Positions 10,498-20,738 of a stretch of 64,000 nucleotides of DNA are shown here, piece after piece (position 1 is the first letter of the stretch; each line of letters begins with the position of its first letter). The stretch lies in the NCBI GenBank assembly GCA_027924585.1, contig BSBM01000140.1, positions 4,666,001 through 4,730,000 on the forward strand, given 5' to 3'. The position numbers and the translations under genes were made by a program. The DNA comes from Larix kaempferi. Lineage: Eukaryota > Streptophyta > Pinopsida > Pinales > Pinaceae. The notes beneath the pieces are model-generated. The model ran no database searches. It was not told the origin of the DNA and saw only the letters and a program-made list of their open reading frames with translations.

Positions 10498-13400
10498 ATG
10501 TCTCACCACACCAAGCTTGAGGATAAGCTTGAAGGAGATGATAACTTCCGAGCTTGGAATTATAGGATTGGGTTAATCTTGGAAGAGAATGAGTTGGACT
10601 CATATGTAAAAGAAGACATCCATATCCCAGAGGATGAAGAGGCTAAGGTATTGCATAAGAAAAACTTGGTCAAGGAAAAGAGAATCATGGCTAATTCTAT
10701 CAAAGACCATCTCATACCCCATGTGTCTTCTCTAAAGACACCCAAGGAGATGTTTGACTCTTTGACCAAGGTATTTGAAGGAAAGAACATAAATCGGAAG
10801 ATGACCCTGCGGAACCAATTGCAAGGAGTAAAGTTTCAGAATGGAGAAACCATTCAATCTTATTTTTCAAGGGTCTCCCAGATCAAGGAACAACTAGAAG
10901 CAGTGGATGAAATGGTGGAGAATGGTGAAGTGATGATGACCACTCTAAATGGCCTACCCATGTCATGGGATTCCTTTATTCAAGGAATTTGTGCAAGGAA
11001 GATGTTGATCTCCTTCAACAGATTGTGAGAAGAATGCTCTCAAGAAGAAGCTAGGCTTGTGGCCCGACAAGAAAAGATGGGAAATGAAGATCAAGCTCTC
11101 ACATCACATGCCAGGAAATGCAAGTCCAAGAAGGAATCATCTCATAATAGGATATTCTCACACCACCATTATCATAAAGATAAGAAAGATCTCAGATGCT
11201 TCAATTGCAATCAGAAGGGACACTTTGCTTTAGATTGTCCCAAGAAGAAGAAAGACAACAACAACAACTTCAAAAAGAAGAAGAAGAATAACAAAATAAT
11301 ATATCATGCTCATGCTGCCGAAGATGATGAACCCCCAAAGAAGAAGGCTAGGGCAGAAAGTGATAGTGATGACGACTCATCAAGTGAAGAAGAATATCTT
11401 CTAATTTATGCTCTCACAGGTACTATATCCCATGGTTGTAATGATTGGTTGATTGATAGTGGGGCTTCCAAACACATGAATGGGTTTAAGGAATCTTTTG
11501 TGAATCTATCTGAACATGAATCACCCCATAAGGTGAAACTTGGGGATGATTATCAATACCCAATCTGAGGAAGTGGTGAAGCCTCCTACAACCTAGATTC
11601 TGGAAAATCTTTGAATATGAAAGAAGTCCTTTATGTACTGGGGCTCAAGAATAACTTACTCTCCATCTCTACATTGGATGCAAAAGGTATGAGGGTTGCA
11701 TTTGTGGATGGCCAAGTCCTAATGTGGCCAAAGGAAAATACCATAGATGATGGAATAGTGGTTGGAGAGCAAGAGGGAGGTTTGTATAAATTGAAGGGAC
11801 AACCTGAAGATGCCATGGTACATGAATCCATGGAGCCAAGTGAACTTTGGCATAGAAGACTTGCTCATATGCACTATAGGGCACTTCCAATTGCAAGCAA
11901 GGTTGTAGAGGGTCTTCCTGAAATCAAGACCAAACATGAAGGTGTTTGCAAAGGATGTGCAAAAGGTAAGAAAATCAAGAAGGCTTTCCCAAGCAGTGAA
12001 AGCAAGGCAAAAGACATCATGGAAATCATCCACTCAGATGTATGTGGTCCTATGTCATCCAGTTCTCTGAGTGGGTATGTTTACTATGTCTCATTTATTG
12101 ATGACTTCTCCAGGAAGACTTGGGTATACTTCTTGAAGAACAAAGATGAGGTGTTTGATAAATTCAAGGAATTCAAAACCTTGATGGAGAATCAAATTGA
12201 CAAGAAGATCAAAACATTAAGATCCGACAATGGTGGAGAATTCACCTCAGGTGACTTCAAGAAGCTTTGTAGTGATTCAGGGATTAAGAGGGAGTTGACT
12301 GCTCCTTATAATCCTCAACAGAATGGAGTTGCAGAAAGGAAGAACAGAAAAATCATGGAATCAGCAAGGGCAATGATGCATGACCAGGATCTACCTATGC
12401 ATCTATGGACAGAAGCAGCTAGAACAACTGTATATGTGCAGAATAGAACACCCCACAAGATATTGGACAATAATACACCAGAAGAGGTCTTTTCTGGTAA
12501 GAAACCTGAAGTCAGCCATCTCAGAATATTTGGTTGTCCAGTGTACACTCATGTCCCAAAGGAAAAGAGTACTAAAGTAGATCCTTCAGGAAAGAGGGGT
12601 ATCTTTGTGGGTTATAGTGAAAGTTCGAAGGATTATAGAATATACTTTCCAGGGTTCAAGAAGATTGATGTCAGCAGGGATGTAACATTTGATGAAAACT
12701 CAGCATTCATCAAATCAAGGAAGGCACCTATCAAAGTTTATGAAGAACCTAAGGAAACTAGATTTCAAGACACTACCATGACTGAAGCAATTCCAGAAGT
12801 TGTTTGTGAGTTTGAAGATCCGTAAGAACCTGTAGATCCACCCCGTGAGGATAAATCTCACAAGAGGAAACCTGTATGGGATAGAGAGATCATGCAAGAT
12901 GCAGAAATATTTGGCATTCCAAAAGAAGAACACAGAGCAAAGAAGAGAACCAGATCACATACCAGCTACGTTGCTTTACTCTATGACATTATGAACAAAG
13001 AACCTTCCAATTATGAAGAAGCAGTGGAAAAGAAAGAATGGAAGGATGCCATGGTTGAGGAATACCAATCAATAATGAAGAATGATGTTTGGGATGTTGT
13101 ACCAAGACCTAAAGAGAAGTCTGTTGTGACTTCTAAATGGATCTATAAAATCAAGCATGCTGCAGATGGCAGCATAGAGAAATACAAAGCAAGATTTGTA
13201 GCTCGTGGCTTCTCTTAGAAAGAGGGAATAGATTATAAAGAAACTTTTGCACCTGTAGCCAGGTATACTTCCATCAGAATAGTACTTTCCCTGGCTGCAG
13301 CAATGAAATGGAAAATACACCAGATGGATGTCAAGACTGCTTTCTTGAATGGTGTAGTTGAAGAGGAAGTATATGTAGAGCAGCCACTCGGTTTCGAAAT

Positions 13401-14544
13401 ACATGACAGGGAGTCTTGTGTGTTGAGATTGAAGATAGCCTTGTATGGCTTGAAACAAGCTCCCAGAACTTGGTATGGTAGGATGGACAGTTTCCTATCT
13501 AGTTTGGGCTTTACCAAGAGTAAAGCGGATTCCAACCTTTATTACAAGGTTGAGGAAGGGAATCCTGTGATTCTACTCCTGTATGTGGATGACTTATTTG
13601 TAACAGGAGATGACAGATTGATTGCAGATACGAAGAGGAAGCTTGCTGTTGAGTTCGATACGAAAGATTTGGAAATGATGCATTATTTACTAGGTATGGA
13701 GGTGTGGCAGAGTACAGGTGGGATCTTCCTTGGTCAAGGGAAGTACACAGTAGATATCCCGAAGAGATTCGGGATGATGGATTGCAAGGCCATGGCCACA
13801 CCTATGGCATCGAATCTGAAGCTTCAATGTGATGCTTCATCTGAGCTGGTTGATGTCTCTATGTATCGTCAGATGATTGGGTCCTTGATGTACCTGACGA
13901 ACACGAGACCAGATATTTGCTTTGCGGTGAACACATTGAGTCATTTCCTGACAGATCCGAGGAGTGTTCATCTGGTTGCTGTAAACTATGTTCTGAGGTA
14001 CCTGAAGGGTACAATGGATTATGGGCTCAAGTATGAAGCGAATCAAAAGTTTAACCTACAGGGTTATGTTGATTCAGATTGGGCTGGCAGTGCTGCAAAT
14101 AGGAAGAGCACATTTGGGTGTTGCTTCAGTATGGGATCAAGTGTGATCTCTTGGTTTAGCAGGAATCAGTCCTGCGTAGCACTGAGTACAGCTAAGGTAG
14201 AGTATGTTGCAGCCTGTTCAGCTAGTTGTGGGGTAGTATGGCTACGGAAGCTATAGTCTAAGTTATTTGATCTCCTGTTGGATGCTACTGGTATCTTCTG
14301 TGATAACCAAAGTTGTGTGAAGCTGTCTGAGAACCCAATGTTTCATGACAGGTCGAAACACATAGAGATCAAATATCACTATATCAGGGATATGGTGCAG
14401 GGAGGAGCTGTGAAGCTCCTGTATGTTACGACAGACGGGCAGATTGCAGATGTATTGACTAAGCCACTAGCCAGGGTGAAGTTTGAGTACTTCAGAGAGA
14501 GGCTTGGTGTTCTTCGGATTGATGACACTTTGAGGAAGAAGTGA
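10498..14544 (+). pseudogene. Copia-1 Gag-Pol polyprotein, interrupted by stops
   Basis: One reading frame carries every Ty1/copia domain in order. Gag of the UBN2 type (10498-11030) includes LEDKLEGDDNFRAW. A CCHC knuckle CFNCNQKGHFALDC lies near 11198. Aspartic protease WLIDSGASKHM is near 11446, then the GAG-pre-integrase segment (LWHRRLAHMHYRALP). Integrase has its catalytic D in HSDVCG, D in RSDNGGEF and E in GVAERKN (12030-12340). Reverse transcriptase with YVDD is at about 13580, and RNase H with DSDWAG near 14070. Five internal stops fall at 11026, 11566, 12823, 13216 and 14254, and all segments stay in the same frame, so there is no net frameshift. Against copia-2, most stops are single changes (TGG to TGA, CAA to TAA, CAG to TAG). 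ATG 10498 is chosen because it is conserved in all three copies. Normal length would be about 1,350 codons. Confidence 0.93.
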
Positions 14545-14644
14545 TGGACACATTTGCTAAAGCTATTCCAAGCATGTTGGAAGGAAGATCCTTCACATGG
14601 CTGTGGATGTAAGCGCTGGATGATGAGCATCAGGATGATGTTCT

Positions 14645-15115
14645 GGTATGATCAGTTGGATCATTTTTTTTATGTATGTATACATCATGTTGGATGCTAT
14701 ATATGATCAGTTGGATCATTTATATGTATGTACGCATCATGTTGGATGCTGTATATGATCAGTAGGATCATTTGTATGTATTTTGTATATGCGTCATGTT
14801 GGATGCTTGGACCATGTATCTGTATATGTATCAGGTGGATACATTGCATGATCTGGTGGATCATGTATGGTGATATGTATCATGTATTTGTATTTGTGTC
14901 AGATGGATACACTGTATGATCAGGTGGATCATGTATGATGATATGTATCAGGTAGATACTTGGTATGCATCAGGTAGATGCATTGTATGATCAGGATGAT
15001 CATGGATGACGAGCTTCAGGACGTTGCTCCAGATGACATGTAGCAGGATGTTGCAGTGATGATGATCAGAATGATCATATGTACATTAGGATGATGTATG
15101 GTGAGTATCAGGTTG
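14645..15115 (+). repeat. Copia-1 3' array of short hairpins with matched arms
   Basis: Between the pol stop and the purine tract lie at least ten short inverted repeats built on ATC-AGKTG-GAT. Examples: TGATC-AGTTG-GATCA (14649, 14704), GCATC-ATGTTG-GATGC (14734), TGTATC-AGGTG-GATACA (14827), CATGATC-TGGTG-GATCATG (14847), ATGCATC-AGGTA-GATGCAT (14965) and ATGATC-AGGAT-GATCAT (14987). The arms vary but stay complementary, while the loop hardly changes. The same kind of array is in copia-2 and copia-3. Confidence 0.85.
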
Positions 15116-15142
15116 ATACTCTGTGGCCATGGAACAGGTTGT

Positions 15143-15656
15143 GCAGATAAGCATGTAATTTGTGCCCTGGGAGATTTGCAGATAGTCTTTCAAGGTTTTG
15201 CCTATGGCATGTAATTTGTACCTTGGGATATCTGGAAAATGCTCTTTCGAGGTTTTTCCTTGGGAGGACATATAATTTGTGCCCTGGGAGATCTGTAGAT
15301 AGTCTTTTGAGGTTTTTCCTATGGCATGTAATTTGTACCCTGGGATATCTGGTAGATGCTCTTTCGAGGTTTTGTCCTATGGCATGTAATTTGTGCCCTG
15401 GGAGATCTGATAGGTTGAGCCATGTGCTCGTAATCAGTCCTGGGATGCTCTTTCAAGGTTTTTCCATGACCACATGTAATTTGTGCCCTGGGAGATCCGA
15501 TAGGTTGAGCCTTGTGCTCGTAATCAGTCCTAGGATGCCCTTTCGAGGTTTTGTGGTGACCACATGTAATTTGTGTCCTGGGAGATCCGATAGGTTGAGC
15601 CTTGTGCTCGTAATTAGTCCTGGGATTCTCTTTCGAGGTCTTGTGGTGGGGTGACA
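15143..15656 (+). repeat. Copia-1 second tandem array (CCTGGGAGATC units)
   Basis: Units contain GCATGTAATTTGTGCCCTGG, GAGATCTG and TCTTTCGAGGTTTT. The first part has units of about 60-70 bases. From about 15383 the units lengthen to about 85 bases by inclusion of GATAGGTTGAGC-TGTGCTCGTAAT-AGTCCTGGGAT. ORFs of 164 codons (plus) and 112 codons (minus) here are translations of the repeat and are not credible genes. Confidence 0.85.
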
Positions 15657-15999
15657 TGTAATAAGTCCTGGAGATCTGGACAGGATGAAAAAGGCCTCAT
15701 ATTCTCTTTAGGGTTCTTGCTAGTCAAGAGACTCTTTGAAGGTTTTGTGACGCACGTAATAAGTCTTGAGATTTCCACAGTATGGCCAATGATGATGAAG
15801 ACCTGCAGGTGGTGGGCCTATATCCAGTATGAAAAAGGATTGGCTCTGTAGAACTTCCTATGACGAGTAGAGTCAGAGATTGGTTGAGATAGCAGCAGCA
15901 GTGATGATGATGATGACGATACATCGATGACGATGATCCCGAGAAGAAGACTTGTCTAGCAGATCTGTGTCGAGAAATACCTTCCTAGTTAAGAGGGAG

Positions 16000-16603
16000 T
16001 GTTGATGTATATGTAACTTCGAAATGTATTTCATCTATGTTTTCATATATATTTATTGTGCCCTTATTAGAGATGTGTTATTCCTCTATAAGGAAGTGTC
16101 ATCATTTGGATTGACAAGTGTCATAAGTGTGTGTAGTTACCGATGGGTTATTAGACCACCATGTGTGGGGTTGGCCCTAAAATATATATTATATTGTGGA
16201 TGTACCTAGATAGACAAGTCAGCCCCATAAGGTCACTGGGAAAATAGGTTAGTGTAAATAGAGATTAGGAGATCTCTATTTACATCATTCAGAAAGTCAT
16301 CTCTCTCTCACTCAGAAAGTGGCGCACTAGTTAGGAGGAGGATCATCTACTTCTAGGAGACTATCTGAAGTGTATTTTGGTTGTACTTTGGTTGAGCCAT
16401 TGCTCTCTCTATCTTTGAGGAAGTTGTGGGGTTTTTCACCATAGGGTTTTCCCCACGAACACTCCGTGTCTCTTGTCTCTCATGCTTTTGATTCTTGTGA
16501 TGCTTGTCATGCTTATTATGATTGTTATGCATTGATATACTGTATATGTTATTCTCTCAGAGAAGATCCTAGAGTATTGTGAATTAATGCTCAAAGTTTA
16601 ACA
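16000..16603 (+). repeat. Copia-1 3' LTR
   Basis: 604 bases, preceded by the purine tract and followed by the target copy CTTAA (16604-16608). It aligns along its whole length with the 5' LTR, with a few dozen differences. Confidence 0.93.
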
Positions 16604-16867
16604 CTTAAACTTGTGGTTATATGTATTTGTGAAGTCTGAATATACCCACAAACATATATAGAAACATTTTTCATGGTGAAATCAGAGCTGGATCAGACCA
16701 ACAAGGTTTATGTGTGTAATATTTAAGGATTCTCAATACTTATAAACATGAGTTTCCTACGTGAAGTAGTGGAAAATATTCAATAAAACAGAACCTCATG
16801 CTCTGAAATAGTCTTCAATGATTTCTCTCTAATACCAATAAACCTTCTATTACAGTAAGAGTAGATG

Positions 16868-17031
16868 GAATGAATGTTTTGAATTTCTATGAGTCTTCTA
16901 ATCTCATCATTGCTATTGCCAGTGGCTTCAGCACCAACCCCTAAACTTTGAAGTCCCTGCAAAGCAAGCCTGGCGCAGATGGCTAGTAGGGCTGCCAAAA
17001 ATGTCATAGCCGCCTCCTGGGTTAGTGTCTG
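16868..17031 (-). pseudogene. Exon-like segment of unknown gene, copy A
   Basis: On the minus strand a possible splice acceptor CTGTGTAG at 17032-17039 is followed by an open stretch. It reads AMTFLAALLAICARLALQGL and then QSLGVGAEATGNSNDEIRRL, and stays open to about 16780. Copy B at 35960-36140 has almost the same peptide with a few substitutions and one stop near its start. The first half is hydrophobic and could be one membrane helix. I do not recognise the family. It lies downstream, in sense, of the FAB1-like exon and may be a further exon or an unrelated fragment. Confidence 0.35.
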
Positions 17032-17543
17032 CTACACAGTGCTAAGTCATGCTCGCATTATTGCGGATAAATTATATATAAAAAAAAACTCTTGATAATT
17101 AAATCAATCTTCGGAAACCGTCTCTAATCTCTGTTAACTGAGCAAAATGAATTCTCAATGAGAGACTTTAAATTCAATCATACAGTCTTTGATTTCTAAC
17201 ATCCAAATAAGATTCCCGTGCAGTTAAATTTAATTTGTGCTATCTTTTACACTCCCATTGTAAGATGCCTCGTTCCGTCCGATGTCATTGTATCAGTAAT
17301 GGTTCGTCTCCCTATGTCACATGTGGTTTCCTTTTTCTGTTGTCACAGCCTGAGATTTTGCACATCTGTGGCCATTAAGACGTAGAAATCCTAATAAGTG
17401 TAATTTTCCAAAACAATATCAATTGAAGCTTATTTGATTTCAAATAAACAAAAATATGTGAAATTGAATATAAATAAGTGAATATTCACCCTACTATATA
17501 TATCTATATATATATATTGTTGCTTTAGTACCTGAGACCTTAC

Positions 17544-18076
17544 CTATAGCCGATGACTGGCCTTTATCGCAGGTGGTATCACACTTGTTTGAACTGCCAA
17601 AGAACTATTCTTGGTAGATAGTTCGGTGTCACACTGAGCATTTTCAATAGATGGAGCTGCAGGACCAATTTTCTAGCCTTGTGATGTTACATGAACATCT
17701 TGAGCTATTACTAACTGACACTCGCCAGTCCATACTGCATCTAATGTCTCCGATAGATCGGCCAGGATTGGGAAATTCCCCTCTGATAATGTCCTTCGAA
17801 TTCCCAGATCACCTTCAACAACTTCTGTTTTATCACCAATGTATGTTTCTACATATTTATTTTCTAGCAAAAGTCCATTGGAACCATTTCCATTCACATG
17901 TTTGCAGAGATCAAGATCTGTTAGGGGATTCTCAACTATGCTCAAAATTGTAATGTAATTATTTACATTTGTTTCCATATGTTCCACTAAATGAAGCCTT
18001 TGATTTTCTATCACCTCGGTAATTTTTCCAACTACACCAAATCTTTCATTTCTGTCCTTAACGCTCGTGAGATAAT
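17544..18076 (-). pseudogene. FAB1/PIKfyve-like exon, copy A, split by copia-2
   Basis: On the minus strand an open frame runs from the copia-2 insertion site to a good splice donor (CTATAG/GTAAGG) at 17544. The motif RRTLSEGNFPILADLSETLD followed by AVWTGE recalls a segment of plant FAB1 proteins. Those are 1-phosphatidylinositol-3-phosphate 5-kinases, which make PI(3,5)P2 on endosomes. I know this motif from memory and could not check it. Across the copia-2 insertion the frame continues at 28129-28144 to a splice acceptor (CTCCTAG/GAT), so the whole looks like one exon of about 550 bases. An extra C near the donor puts TAG in frame at the exon end, and no kinase domain is present. It is most likely a dead gene fragment. 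Confidence 0.45.
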
Positions 18077-18659
18077 TGTTGATGTATATGTAACTTCGGA
18101 ATGTATTTCACCCATGTATTTCATCTATGTATATTGTACTCCTATAGAGATGTTATTATTCCTCTATACGAAAGTGTCGTCATTTGTATTGACAAGTGTC
18201 GCAAGTGTCGTAACTTGCCGATGGGTTATTAGACCACCATGTGTGGGGTCGGCCCTAATTAAGTTAACCATGGTTTATTAGGCTAAGTTAGACAAGTCGG
18301 CCCCATTGGTTTATTGGGCAGGACAGGACAAGTATAAATAGAGATCGGGAGATTTCTATTTCATTCATTCACTTACTCACTCTTCCATCACTCGGAAAGT
18401 GGCGCGCATGTGAGGAGGAGGATCAGCTGTTAGGAGAAGACTATCTCTTGTACTTTGGTTGTATCATTGCTCTTTCTATCTCTGAGGAAGTTGTGGGGTT
18501 TTTCACCTTTATGGTTTTCCCCAGTGAAACTCTGTGTGTCTATTGTCTCATGTGATTGCTTGGTGTGATTGATATGCATTGTTATACTTGATATGTTGTA
18601 CATGTTATTCTCTCAATAAAGATCCTAGAGTATATTGAATTAATGCTAAAAAATTAACA
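18077..18659 (+). repeat. Copia-2 5' LTR
   Basis: 583 bases, TGTTGATG to TTAACA. TATAAATA lies at 18333, followed by the palindrome AAATAGAGATC-GGGA-GATTTCTATTT, in which one pair is a G-T wobble. Confidence 0.92.
18333..18361 (+). promoter_or_regulatory. Copia-2 core promoter with palindrome
   Basis: Same TATA-plus-palindrome layout as copia-1, one wobble pair. The copia-2 3' LTR has a different loop (AAAA) with perfect arms. Confidence 0.55.
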
Positions 18660-18671
18660 TGGTATTAGAGC
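18660..18671 (+). other. Copia-2 primer binding site
   Basis: TGGTATTAGAGC directly after the LTR, one change from the canonical initiator tRNA-Met complement. Confidence 0.8.
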
Positions 18672-19218
18672 TTCCCTGAGAAGAAGACATTGTGTAGTGG
18701 TGGAAACTAGGGTTTCTTGTTTATTGGGTTTCTCTCCACAGATTTTGGAAAAGCAATAAGGTAGATTGACTCTACTCGTCAACGAGAATCTTTCTGTCCA
18801 ATATGAATTCAATTATGAGCACTTTCAGTTTTGGCCTTGCAATTTAGGGTTTCCACAAAAATAGGAATTTCTGAATTTCGAGGACATAGATGGAAGCTCC
18901 TTGGAAAAATCGATGTTTGGTGCTTTGGATCGAGATTTATGGTTGGGTGAAGCTCCGGGAACTCAAATCCTAATTCAGGGTTCTCCTAGTGAATCCAGGA
19001 AGACTAAAAGACATTTCTCAAGGGTGAAACTTTGCATATCTCAAAATATGAATATACCAGGCTCATCATCTCATCAAGGCGCATCTTTCTATCCTTTCAG
19101 AAGTGTGAATTTTTAGGTTTTCTCTGACAAACCCTAATCTGGGACGAGATCCAGTTTTGAGCAAATCAAGTGGTAAGACCTAAAACTTTTCTATTTTCAT
19201 TTGAAGTACTCTTTAAAG

Positions 19219-19507
19219 ATGTCTCACTACACCAAGCTTGAGGATAAGCTTGAAGGGGTTGATAACTTCCGAGCATGGAAGTATAGGATTGGGTTAATCC
19301 TGGAAGAAAATGAATTGGATACTTACATAAGGGAAGAGTTCCCTTTCCTAGAGTAAGAAGAGGCTAAGGCCTTACGTAAGAAGAACTCGGTCGAGGAAAA
19401 GAGGATCATTGCTGACTCTATTAAAGACCATCTCATCCCACATGTGTCATCTCTAAAGACACCCAAGGCAATGTTTGACTCTTTGACCAAGCTGCTTGAA
19501 GGGAAGA
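19219..19507 (+). pseudogene. Copia-2 Gag, N-terminal part before nested element
   Basis: ATG 19219 begins the family Gag with LEDKLEGVDNFRAW. A stop (GAG TAA) occurs after about 45 codons near 19352. The frame then continues through KDHLIPHVSSLKTPK to FDSLTKLLEGK. The last five bases, GAAGA, are the target of the nested LTR element, and Gag resumes at 22363. Confidence 0.88.
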
Positions 19508-19734
19508 TGTAATATACCTAAAAGTATATTACTAATATTAGTTTACTTTGTATTTATTTCATTAAGTCATTAATGAGTTAAATGGTATATGACATGTCTC
19601 TTACTTAAAACACATGTCTATTTGTTCTTGGGCATATATATACTAGCCCTTATTATTGTATTAATCATCAATTCAATTATAAAAATATATATATATTATC
19701 AAATCTAGTAATCATGTAAGGCTTGTACCTTACA
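19508..19734 (+). repeat. Nested element 5' LTR
   Basis: 227 bases, TGTAATATACC to GTACCTTACA, with a (TA)n tract near the right end. Confidence 0.92.
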
Positions 19735-19736
19735 AG

Positions 19737-19748
19737 TGGTATCAGAGC
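19737..19748 (+). other. Nested element primer binding site
   Basis: Perfect TGGTATCAGAGC, two bases after the LTR: initiator tRNA-Met primer. Confidence 0.92.
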
Positions 19749-20738
19749 TTTAGCTCTCGGCTCTCTCTCAGGATTTTCAGACTCCAACTCACTCCAGCTC
19801 ACGACATTCACTTCATCCTCCAATTTCACTCCATTTTTTCCCTCCATCATTTCCATTCGCTCTCTTTCGCTCATTACTATGCATCCCCTCAAATCCTCTA
19901 ATCCATACCCACTCCATTCTCCCCACCATTCTCCCATTCTCGCCAGTCCCACTCCACGATCACTCCTGCTCACACAGTCCAACCTTCCACTCCACTCTCT
20001 CGACTTCTCTTCCTGCACACCCGCACTCCATCTCCGTGCTCGTCCCATGCCATAATGATTCACACCCGCACTCCATATCCATTCTCCTCCCACGCCACAA
20101 CGCTTCACACCGCACCTACTCCCCTCTCGCCCTCTCCTCCATCCACTCCCTCGTTGGATCCCCTCCTCTCCCACCTACAAATTGCTCGCTCCTGCCTTGC
20201 GCCCCTCCTCCCAACCTCCACTCCCATCCATCTGCTGGCTTCCCACTACATTCCCCCCAACCTGCTGCATCCACCCTCACACCAACCACCCCATGCAGCC
20301 CACCTAGCGTTGCTCCACCCCACGCCCTCCCTTCTCTCACTCTCGCGTTCTCTTCCCTTCACACCACCTCTCTAGCACACAGACCCATTAATCCACACAC
20401 CATCACGCTACTCCTCCTACACCAAATCCACGTCCATACATCCCCGACCTTCAATTGTCCAAAACCCTAATTTCAAATATTAAAAAAAAAATTATATAAA
20501 TATTATTATTATTGTAAAATAATAATACTTATTATACATTTAAAAATTCCCGAATCTCATTAGGATCCAAATAATATTATTATTTTGAAATAATAATAAT
20601 TATTATATTTAGTTTGAAAAAAAAACTATATAAACACTATATATAGTTTAAATAATAATAATTATTAATTAATTATTATTTCTGAAAAAATTAATTAATT
20701 AATTTTTTTTTTAAATATTATTATAAGCTGGAATCACT
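19749..20738 (+). other. Nested element leader: C-rich half and AT-rich half
   Basis: 19749-20465 is strongly C-rich on the plus strand (CCACTCC, CTCCCACC words). It gives overlapping Pro/Ser/His-rich ORFs on both strands that I do not believe. 20470-20735 is almost pure A/T (AATAATAATTATT). The abrupt composition switch just before the ORF is unusual. Long C-rich leaders could serve in packaging or cap-independent translation, but nothing shows this. Confidence 0.6.

Larger units (their letters stand above)
9314..16603 (+). mobile_element. Copia-1: full-length Ty1/copia retrotransposon
   Basis: Complete structure: target duplication CTTAA (9309-9313 and 16604-16608), LTRs 9314-9922 and 16000-16603, primer site at 9923, a single broken gag-pol frame 10498-14544, two tandem arrays and a purine tract AAGAGGGAG at 15991-15999. 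The uninterrupted host site survives at about 35838-35850 (GTACTTAAACTTG), an independent proof of both ends. The LTRs differ by a few dozen substitutions and small gaps by eye, so the insertion is not recent. The element cannot make its own proteins because of stop codons. Confidence 0.95.
16604..18076. repeat. Host segmental duplication, copy A part 2
   Basis: Aligns with 35838-37030, starting CTTAAACTTGTGGTTATATG. Copy B lacks about 130 bases present here around 16700-16830. Copy A runs further right than copy B: the match stops at about 17870 here and 37030 there, at TTTCT-GCAAAAG. Exon-like reading occurs on the minus strand (separate entries). Confidence 0.88.

Noticed and set aside
14645-15656. 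Possible CRISPR array (regular short repeats)
   Set aside because: The units are tandem without unique spacers, lie inside a copia element and no cas genes exist; the DNA is eukaryotic.
15160-15657. 164-codon and 112-codon ORFs on opposite strands
   Set aside because: Both follow the tandem repeat units and are not conserved in copia-2 or copia-3.
19677-20470. Pro/Ser/His-rich and Gly/Arg-rich ORFs in the nested element leader
   Set aside because: Open on both strands because of C-rich composition; no coherent domain.
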